From Bacteroidota bacterium (GTDB lineage: Bacteria; Bacteroidota; Bacteroidia; Bacteroidales; UBA10428): DNA of 5,523 bases. Each line of letters starts with the position of its first letter. Positions within the stretch are counted from its first letter, which is position 1. Below, one piece after another: positions 1 to 5,523 of this stretch. The stretch is from assembly GCA_029268165.1 (NCBI GenBank), contig JAJUGM010000243.1, forward strand, positions 1 through 5,523, in the 5' to 3' direction. The notes beneath the pieces were generated by a model. The model searched no databases. It was not told where the DNA came from and saw nothing but the letters and a program-made list of their open reading frames with translations. The position numbers and the translations under genes are program-made.

Positions 1-9
1 ATTATAAAA

Positions 10-29
10 TAATGTAATCGATTGCAATA
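10..29. promoter_or_regulatory. Candidate LacI-family operator palindrome upstream of susC
   Basis: An imperfect 20-bp inverted repeat is centred on the CG at 19-20, with 8 of 10 symmetric pairs matching. The inner 14 bases read TGTAATCGATTGCA (13-26) and the perfect core is AATCGATT (16-23). This core fits the AANCGNTT pattern typical of LacI-family operators, whose central CG is characteristic. The site lies about 140 bp before the SusC start codon in otherwise simple AT-rich DNA, a plausible place for a transcriptional regulator of the uptake operon. No regulator gene is in the window and no convincing + strand TAnnTTTG promoter was found near it. In such AT-rich sequence a palindrome of this quality could also be chance. 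Confidence 0.35.
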
Positions 30-77
30 AATAAAAAATTAAAATAAAACAATATGACATAGTGCTAATAAATAAGG

Positions 78-116
78 AAAAAAAAGACCGGCTGGTGTCT
101 GCTTCACCTGCCGGTC
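78..116 (-). terminator. Intrinsic terminator on the minus strand within the susC leader
   Basis: Bases 86-97 pair with 105-116 as a 12-position stem with one T-T mismatch (93/109) and a 7-base loop (98-104). The outer seven pairs, GACCGGC with GCCGGTC, are uninterrupted. Eight A's at 78-85 abut the left arm, so the minus strand reads as a GC-rich hairpin followed at once by eight T's, the canonical Rho-independent form. On the + strand the hairpin is followed by CTGGGATATCC with no T-run, so it is not a good terminator for rightward transcription. There is no minus-strand protein gene to the right for it to serve, which points to a short antisense transcript. The same sequence would also form a hairpin in the 5' untranslated region of the susC mRNA. 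Confidence 0.65.
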
Positions 117-160
117 CTGGGATATCCAACACATTATGAAAATAACATGTTGAACCAAAA
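78..160 (-). ncRNA. Candidate cis-antisense small RNA over the susC leader (DonS-like arrangement)
   Basis: The proposed transcript starts a few bases past the minus-strand -7 element (about 158-161) and ends at the T-run of the intrinsic terminator at 78, giving roughly 80 nt. It would be complementary to the susC 5' untranslated region, stopping just short of the start codon. Known biology: in Bacteroides, DonS and related cis-encoded antisense RNAs lie opposite the leader of susC homologues in ECF-sigma-regulated loci and repress them. The geometry here, with an STN-bearing SusC next to it, resembles that arrangement. What is seen is the terminator and the -7 match. Transcription, the 5' end and repression are inferred, and no -33 TTTG element is evident at the usual distance. 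Confidence 0.35.
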
Positions 161-164
161 CATA

Positions 165-172
165 CAAATTTA
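165..172 (-). promoter_or_regulatory. Candidate minus-strand -7 promoter element (TAnnTTTG)
   Basis: Read on the minus strand, bases 172 to 165 are TAAATTTG, an exact match to the Bacteroidota primary-sigma -7 consensus TAnnTTTG. It lies about 50 bases upstream, in the minus direction, of the terminator hairpin. The expected -33 TTTG is missing; the nearest resemblance, CTTG at 203-200, is too far away. The motif overlaps the susC start codon by one base, and an A/T-rich run before ATG is also normal for translation initiation in this phylum, so the match could be incidental. Confidence 0.3.
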
Positions 173-3100
173 TGAAAAATAACCTTAACTATTTCACTCC
201 AAGGGGGAGTAAACAACTAAAACTGCTATTATTAACTATGAAAATCGCTTTATTTCTTTGTATGATTGCTGCTTTGAATATCACTGCAGCGGTTTATTCA
301 CAGGACAAGAAAATCAGCATAAAAGCCGAAAATGTTCAGTTGCGCGATTTGTTCCGCGAAATTGAAGCCAACAGCGATTATGCTTTTTTCTTTAATGACC
401 AGTATTCTCAACTTGACAGGAGGGTTACACTGGAAACCAAAGATGAGAAAATTGAGAATATACTTGACTTGCTGCTGGGAAACACCTCTCTGGATTACAA
501 AATACTGGAGAATGATTTTGTTGTTATTGTGCCAAAAGCATCAATGCAGCAGAAGGTTGTTAGCGGAAAAGTTGTTGATGCTGAAGGCCAGCCTTTGCCC
601 GGGGTTAATATCGTTGAAAAAGGCACTACCAACGGAACGGTAACAAATCTGGAAGGCAATTACACCATTTCGCTTGCCTCAGATGATGCAGTGCTTGTCT
701 TTACCTATGTTGGTTATCTGTCGGAAGAAGTAAAAGTAGGCACACAATCTGCAATAAATGTTACCCTGCTCGAAAGTATTGAGAAATTGCAGGAAGTTAT
801 TGTTGTTGGATATGGTACCATGAAAAAGAGTGATGTAACAGGCGCAATTGTTTCGGTTAATGATAAGGCCTTACAGGAAGTACCTGCGGCTAATATTCAG
901 CAGGCATTGCAGGGCAGGGCTGCCGGCTTAGAAATTCAGAAGATTGGTACCGCACCTGGCGCTACCGCACAAATAAGGGTTCGCGGTGAACGTTCCATTA
1001 CAGGTTCTAATGACCCGCTTGTAGTGCTTGATGGGATTCCTTATGAAGGAGGTAGTTTGAGTGATATCAATCATAATGATATTGCCTCTGTTGAAGTGCT
1101 TAAAGATGCATCAGCTACCGCGATTTATGGTTCCAGGGGAGCAAACGGGGTTATACTTATAACAACCAAAAGAGGTAGGAGCGGAGAAACTAACCTGTCA
1201 TATAACGGTTATTATGGAGTTACCCGAATAACCCGAAAATATGATATGTTCGACGCTCAGGAATATGCTGAAATGAGGGATGCAGGTTCAAGAGCATGGG
1301 GATATATGTCTGAAGAACTTGAATCGATGAAAACCGGCAGGGCAACTAACTGGCAGGACCTGATGTATGAAAGCGGTTATGTTACCGACCATAATCTTAC
1401 AGCAATAGGTGGAACTGAAATTACTCAGTTTTCTATCGGAGGTGGTTACTACAAAGAAACAACCATATTGCCGGGCCAGGATTTTACCAGATTCTCCCTG
1501 AAAGCAAATATTGACACCAAAATCGGTAAAAGGTTGAAAATTGGCCTAAATACATTAAACAGTGTTAATATAAGTAACGGAACACAGTTTATTAACCAGC
1601 AACCCAATACGTCAGGCTTTGCCAACAGTCCTTATGGCGGAAGCATCATGTTTCCTATTTTAACGCTTAGCCCGCTTATGCCAGCCTATGACTCACTGGG
1701 CAATATACTTATAAGGCCGGGCGGAAATGCTGAGGACAGAGAAAACCAATATAATCCGTTACTTCTTCAGGATAACAATGATGAATGGGTTGATCGCACC
1801 AGAAGGCTTCGCACATTCAATACCTTGTATGCTGAGTTTGAAATATTTAAAGAACTTAAATACCGTTTGAATGTTGGTCTTGATTACCGCCAGCAGGAAT
1901 TTGACCAGTTCCAGGGTCGTGATTCCTATTTCCGCACTAGAAACCAGACAGCACGTGCACGCGTTAACAATGGCGAAGGATGGGGCTATACAATAGAACA
2001 TCTGTTGCTGTTCCAGAAAGTATTTTCCGAAAAGCACAGTGTTAACTTAACAGGCCTTTTCAGTGTTCAGGAAGATAAAACACATAATACACAGGTGGAC
2101 AAAGAAGGAATTAATGCCGACTTTATTCAGTTTTACGATTTAAGCCAATCTGATCCCGAACCGGCAGCATCCTTAAGCGGAAATGAAGCGTCATGGGGAC
2201 TTGTTTCCTATATGGCAAGGCTTAATTATGCATATGACAATCGTTATCTTATTACCCTTACCGGCAGAGCCGATGGTTCTTCAAGGCTGGCTGAAAAATG
2301 GCATTATTATCCTGCTGTGTCTGTTGGCTGGAATCTGAATAATGAAAACTTTATGAAAGGTATCAGGCCAATTTCTGCCTTAAAGATACGTGCAGGTTAT
2401 GGTGAAACATCTAACCAGGCAGTCTCGCCTTATGCAACCCTGGGAGGTGTATCAGGTTTTATATATCAGGATGGGACAAGAGTACCTATAAGATATAATT
2501 ATGGAACAGATGAAAAAGTATCGGGGTATTATATAAGCAATTTGCCTGACAAGACATTAGACTGGGAATATACAAGAACAACGAATGTAGGTTTCGACTT
2601 TGGTTTGTTCAATAACCGCATTAGCGGTACTGCAGAATGGTATTATGCAAAAACATATAACCTTTTGTATAGCGTAACTATGCCAATAACATCAGGTGTA
2701 TCCGGCAGTTTCCTCACTAATGTTGGTGAAATTGAAAATAAAGGCTTTGAGTTCACCATTTCAACAGTCAATGTTAAAACCGCCGGAGGTTTTACATGGA
2801 GTACTGACCTTAACATATTTTTAAACCGGAACAAAATTTTGAAATTATACAGGGATATTGAACGTGATGTACAAAATCAGTTGCATGTAGGATATCCGTT
2901 GAATGCAATATACGACTACGAAAAATTAGGAATATGGCAGCTTGACGAAGCTGAAGAAGCTGCGTTGTACGGACAATTACCTGGCCAGTTGAAATTACGT
3001 AACCTTAACCCCGAGGTTGATACTGCCATTACTCCCGAGCTTGACAGAAAGGTTATAGGGAGCGGGGAGGCTAAATGGCAGGGAGGTATTACCAACCGGT

Positions 3101-3648
3101 TTACCTACAAAGGTATCGATCTTTCATTTGTGGTTTATGTAAGATGGGGAGGAACACTGGTTAGTTACCTGCACCAGCCTACAAGGGGTTATATCACCAT
3201 TATGGATGGCCGCAGAAACGGACTGGATGTAGACTACTGGACTCCCGAAAATCCTACAAACTGGTTTACCCTGCCTCAGGAAACAAACAACTATACCATT
3301 GTACCTCCCAAAGCTTCATCGGCATGGCAGACGCTCGGTTATTATGATGCTTCTTTTATTAAGGTGCGAAGCATTAACCTGGGTTATTCCATACCTGCAA
3401 GATACATTTCAAAAATACCAGTTAAAAGTCTGAGAGTATATTTCACTGCACAAAATCCGTTCCTGCTTTACTCGCCTTATGTATTTAAATATAATGGTGT
3501 GGATCCGGAACCAACAGGAACTGGTTCCATAGGAGCAGTAGGAACTCCCGATAACCTTCGTACAGGAGGCAATAACCCTGCACTGGTTATTGGCGCCAGC
3601 ACACCTCCGACCCGGTCATTTATTTTTGGTGTAAACGTAACATTCTAA
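172..3648 (+). CDS. SusC/RagA-family TonB-dependent outer-membrane transporter with STN signalling domain
   Basis: This is a full-length (1158 aa) active importer of the outer membrane that takes up oligomeric nutrients delivered by its SusD partner, powered by TonB-ExbBD. Domains in order: signal peptide about 1-43 (hydrophobic to A40, likely cut after VYS); STN domain about 46-121; carboxypeptidase-regulatory-like beta-sandwich about 128-201 (VSGKVVDAEGQPLPGVNI); TonB-box-like LQEVIVVGYGT at 206-216; plug about 217-335 with DGIPY (287-291) and LKDASATAIYGSRGANGVILITTK (310-333); then the barrel. Barrel landmarks include RADGSSR (699-705), NVGEIENKGFE (850-860), SFIKVRSINLGYSIP (1061-1075) and a C-terminal strand ending in Phe, as needed for BAM insertion. 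I see no cysteine after the signal peptide. The start at 172 is preferred to the internal Met23 (238), because related proteins carry the basic segment before the MK-hydrophobic stretch. There is no Shine-Dalgarno, as usual in this phylum. The STN domain implies anti-sigma/ECF-sigma signalling. The gene is intact; its substrate is unknown. Confidence 0.97.
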   Translation: MKNNLNYFTPRGSKQLKLLLLTMKIALFLCMIAALNITAAVYSQDKKISIKAENVQLRDLFREIEANSDYAFFFNDQYSQLDRRVTLETKDEKIENILDLLLGNTSLDYKILENDFVVIVPKASMQQKVVSGKVVDAEGQPLPGVNIVEKGTTNGTVTNLEGNYTISLASDDAVLVFTYVGYLSEEVKVGTQSAINVTLLESIEKLQEVIVVGYGTMKKSDVTGAIVSVNDKALQEVPAANIQQALQGRAAGLEIQKIGTAPGATAQIRVRGERSITGSNDPLVVLDGIPYEGGSLSDINHNDIASVEVLKDASATAIYGSRGANGVILITTKRGRSGETNLSYNGYYGVTRITRKYDMFDAQEYAEMRDAGSRAWGYMSEELESMKTGRATNWQDLMYESGYVTDHNLTAIGGTEITQFSIGGGYYKETTILPGQDFTRFSLKANIDTKIGKRLKIGLNTLNSVNISNGTQFINQQPNTSGFANSPYGGSIMFPILTLSPLMPAYDSLGNILIRPGGNAEDRENQYNPLLLQDNNDEWVDRTRRLRTFNTLYAEFEIFKELKYRLNVGLDYRQQEFDQFQGRDSYFRTRNQTARARVNNGEGWGYTIEHLLLFQKVFSEKHSVNLTGLFSVQEDKTHNTQVDKEGINADFIQFYDLSQSDPEPAASLSGNEASWGLVSYMARLNYAYDNRYLITLTGRADGSSRLAEKWHYYPAVSVGWNLNNENFMKGIRPISALKIRAGYGETSNQAVSPYATLGGVSGFIYQDGTRVPIRYNYGTDEKVSGYYISNLPDKTLDWEYTRTTNVGFDFGLFNNRISGTAEWYYAKTYNLLYSVTMPITSGVSGSFLTNVGEIENKGFEFTISTVNVKTAGGFTWSTDLNIFLNRNKILKLYRDIERDVQNQLHVGYPLNAIYDYEKLGIWQLDEAEEAALYGQLPGQLKLRNLNPEVDTAITPELDRKVIGSGEAKWQGGITNRFTYKGIDLSFVVYVRWGGTLVSYLHQPTRGYITIMDGRRNGLDVDYWTPENPTNWFTLPQETNNYTIVPPKASSAWQTLGYYDASFIKVRSINLGYSIPARYISKIPVKSLRVYFTAQNPFLLYSPYVFKYNGVDPEPTGTGSIGAVGTPDNLRTGGNNPALVIGASTPPTRSFIFGVNVTF

Positions 3649-3661
3649 AAATCTTTTGAAT

Positions 3662-5506
3662 ATGAAAACTATATATAAGAAACTCATTATCCTGTTTACA
3701 ACTTTACTGTCATTATTCATTTATCAAAGTTGTAGTGAGGTATTGGATGAAGAACCTAAGACCTATTTTACCACTACCTATTTTGAAACACCCCAGGGCA
3801 TTAGAGATGCTGTCAATACCGTATATGCTTACATGAGATTTATCTATGCCCCTAACGGCCCGCTGGCGCTCTTTCATCAGGGTACTGATGAATGGACTTA
3901 TGGAGAGCAGCCTGCCACCAGTACAAGCGGTGATAATCTTCAGCACAGGGAATGCGGTGAATATTCCTTATCTGCCGGCAACGGAGCCATCGGATCAATA
4001 TGGAACTTTTCTTTTCCGATGATCAATATGTGTAACGCCATTCTTGAATATGTTGACGGAATTCCTGACCTGACCGACCAGGAAAAAAGCGTCATCAAAG
4101 GCGAAGCATCCTTTTTCAGGGCATTGTACTATTTAAATCTCGTTATCCAGTATGGAGCAGTACCGCTTGACCTGGGTAGCGGCGAACTGAAAATGAACAC
4201 AAAACCTTTCTGGGGTTTTAACCGTTTGCCGCTCGACCAGCTGCTTGAAAAGAATTATCAGGCAATGATTGACGACCTGATTTTTGCCACACAAAACCTG
4301 CCGGAAAAGAAAAATGAAAATAATTACAAAGTAACACAGGCAGCAGCATATCATCTGCTTGCCAAAGTATATATGTTTCGCTATTACACAGCTGCCAAAA
4401 AGGCTGATGATGCTCAGAACGCATACAGTGCTGCCATGGAAGTAATTAACAATCAGGAAAAATATGGCGTAAAGCTACTGGATAATTTTGCCGATGTATT
4501 CAGACAGGGTAATGATTATAATACTGAAATATTATATGCTGTTGACAGGATTCCGGGCGACAATGCCATGAACATGATGAATAATCCTACCGGTATTGGT
4601 GCTTATGAAAATCAGGCAAACAACGATTTCACGCCCAATTATCAGCAAGCCATTGGTAATGTTTCTTTAATTGACGGACGCCCGTTAGCTTATCAGCGGC
4701 CGCTTAGAAAAATTGCTCCGACAAAATGGATGCTGCTGACAGCTTTTGCTGATAAAGTAAATGATACCCGTTATCATAGCACTTTCAGAACCCTATACAG
4801 GACAGCAAGCGTTAATGAGCCCGGAACAAGTGCGTATGATGAGTATGTGGCTAAATTAGCTGACTTAGGAATGGTTGTTGGCGATACTGCATGGTATATG
4901 CCTGATACCCAGGCCGAAGCTGATGCTATAAATGCCAGAGGTGTTAAATATTTCTGCGTTGGTCCGGATGACTGGTACACCAATCAAAACAGAACTTATA
5001 TTATGCACCCTGCTTTAATAAAATTTGCCGATTCATTAAGGGTAACCTTCAATGATGGCTCAGGAAGGCCTTATCCCGTCTGCCGGCTGGCAGAAACATA
5101 CCTGCTTGCTGCTGAAGCCGCCATGCAACTAGGCAATAATGATGAAGCAGCTGATCTTATTAATGTTATGAAACGCCGTGCTGCTTATAAGCCCGGCTTA
5201 ACCCAGGATGAAATTGATGCACGCTACGCAAACATTGCCGTTACAGGCACTGATATTAATCTCGATTTTATTCTTGATGAACGTACGCGCGAAATGGCTG
5301 GTGAATGGGTGCGCTGGTCTGATCTGGCAATTCGAAAATATCCCGATGGAAAATCATGCCTGATTGAAAGAGCAAGAGCATTTAATCCTGATGTCGCTGC
5401 CGCCAATAATTTGAAGGAACATCATCTTGTAAGGCCTATACCTCAGGGACAGATTGATGCTGTAGATGACCCTGAAAGAGCTAAATACCAGAATCCCGGA
5501 TATTAA
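3662..5506 (+). CDS. SusD/RagB-family surface nutrient-binding lipoprotein
   Basis: This 614-residue extracellular lipoprotein captures substrate and forms the lid of the SusC transporter encoded 13 bases upstream; the two are surely co-transcribed. The N-terminus has lysines at 2, 6 and 7, a hydrophobic stretch at 8-20 and a lipobox-like YQSC with the lipidated Cys at 24. An acidic SEVLDEEP follows, resembling the surface-export signals of Bacteroidota lipoproteins. SusD-like N-terminal region: about 25-240, with FETPQGIRDAVNTVYAYM (41-58), GEASFFRALYYLNLVIQYG (147-165) and the TPR-like helix VTQAAAYHLLAKVYM (224-238). C-terminal SusD/RagB region: about 300-614, with RLAETYLLAAEAAMQLGN (475-492), LDERTREMAGEWVRWSDL (538-555), HLVRPIPQGQID (588-599) and the family-typical terminus QNPGY. 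The ATG at 3662 is chosen over an in-frame TTG at 3656, which would only add Met-Asn before the normal MK start. Length is within or slightly above the usual family range. The ligand cannot be deduced. Confidence 0.96.
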   Translation: MKTIYKKLIILFTTLLSLFIYQSCSEVLDEEPKTYFTTTYFETPQGIRDAVNTVYAYMRFIYAPNGPLALFHQGTDEWTYGEQPATSTSGDNLQHRECGEYSLSAGNGAIGSIWNFSFPMINMCNAILEYVDGIPDLTDQEKSVIKGEASFFRALYYLNLVIQYGAVPLDLGSGELKMNTKPFWGFNRLPLDQLLEKNYQAMIDDLIFATQNLPEKKNENNYKVTQAAAYHLLAKVYMFRYYTAAKKADDAQNAYSAAMEVINNQEKYGVKLLDNFADVFRQGNDYNTEILYAVDRIPGDNAMNMMNNPTGIGAYENQANNDFTPNYQQAIGNVSLIDGRPLAYQRPLRKIAPTKWMLLTAFADKVNDTRYHSTFRTLYRTASVNEPGTSAYDEYVAKLADLGMVVGDTAWYMPDTQAEADAINARGVKYFCVGPDDWYTNQNRTYIMHPALIKFADSLRVTFNDGSGRPYPVCRLAETYLLAAEAAMQLGNNDEAADLINVMKRRAAYKPGLTQDEIDARYANIAVTGTDINLDFILDERTREMAGEWVRWSDLAIRKYPDGKSCLIERARAFNPDVAAANNLKEHHLVRPIPQGQIDAVDDPERAKYQNPGY

Positions 5507-5523
5507 CCTTTTTACTAAAGAAT

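Noticed and set aside
144..151. The 8-base palindrome AACATGTT, and GGATATCC at 120-127, as possible operators.
   Set aside because: Both are short, do not extend with symmetric flanks and are expected by chance at this length.
147..182. An 11-codon + strand ORF (ATG at 147, stop at 180-182) overlapping the SusC start codon, a possible leader peptide.
   Set aside because: It is too short and has no ribosome-binding or composition signal. Short ATG frames are expected in AT-rich leaders, and it shows no sign of codon selection.
332..643. A + strand 103-codon frame overlapping the SusC N-terminal region.
   Set aside because: It is out of frame with well-conserved STN and carboxypeptidase-like domain coding, its composition is unlike a real protein, and the frame ends without a domain.
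1759..2037. Minus-strand open frame of 92 codons inside susC, and similar minus-strand frames elsewhere in both genes.
   Set aside because: They lie opposite strongly conserved SusC/SusD coding sequence, resemble no protein family and have no promoter or start context. They are shadows of the real genes.
1690..5060. D-S/T-hydrophobic tripeptides matching the Bacteroidota O-glycosylation motif: DSL at SusC 507-509, DTA at SusC 950-952, DTA at SusD 408-410, DSL at SusD 457-459.
   Set aside because: About this many matches are expected by chance in proteins of this size, and surface exposure of the sites is unknown, so no modification is claimed.
5507..5523. The CCTTTTTACT after the susD stop as a terminator.
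   Set aside because: A short T-run is present but no inverted repeat precedes it, and the window ends here. The operon may continue.

Overview
The window holds one susC/susD-type outer-membrane nutrient-uptake pair, both genes on the + strand, preceded by a 171-base AT-rich leader. The organism is almost certainly a member of the Bacteroidota. SusC/SusD pairs are largely confined to that phylum, neither start codon has a Shine-Dalgarno sequence, and the SusC N-terminus has the phylum's usual layout (long signal peptide ending in YSQ, STN domain, carboxypeptidase-regulatory-like domain, EVIVVGYG segment). The protein style and moderate base composition suggest an environmental Bacteroidales/Marinilabiliales-like lineage, but I cannot place it more precisely.

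Layout. Bases 1-171 are non-coding leader. They contain an imperfect 20-bp palindrome with the AANCGNTT core of LacI-family operators (10-29). They also contain a strong GC-rich hairpin (86-116) with eight A's on its left side (78-85); read on the minus strand this is a textbook intrinsic terminator. On the same strand, next to the susC start codon, lies an exact match to the Bacteroidota -7 promoter element TAnnTTTG (172 down to 165). Together these suggest a short antisense RNA across the susC leader. Bases 172-3648 encode a full-length SusC/RagA TonB-dependent transporter of 1158 residues. After a 13-base gap, 3662-5506 encode a full-length SusD/RagB lipoprotein of 614 residues. The last 17 bases (5507-5523) show no gene and no terminator, so the operon may continue past the window.

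How the genes work together. In known systems the SusD lipoprotein sits as a lid on the extracellular face of the SusC barrel, captures an oligomeric substrate (usually glycan, sometimes peptide) and delivers it for TonB-driven import. The N-terminal STN domain of this SusC suggests it also signals across the envelope to an anti-sigma/ECF-sigma pair, not visible here. No glycoside hydrolase, peptidase or SusE/F-like gene is present, so the substrate cannot be assigned.

The coding part is a well-known system. The less ordinary content is the regulatory leader: candidate antisense RNA, terminator and operator. These are inferences from sequence pattern only.
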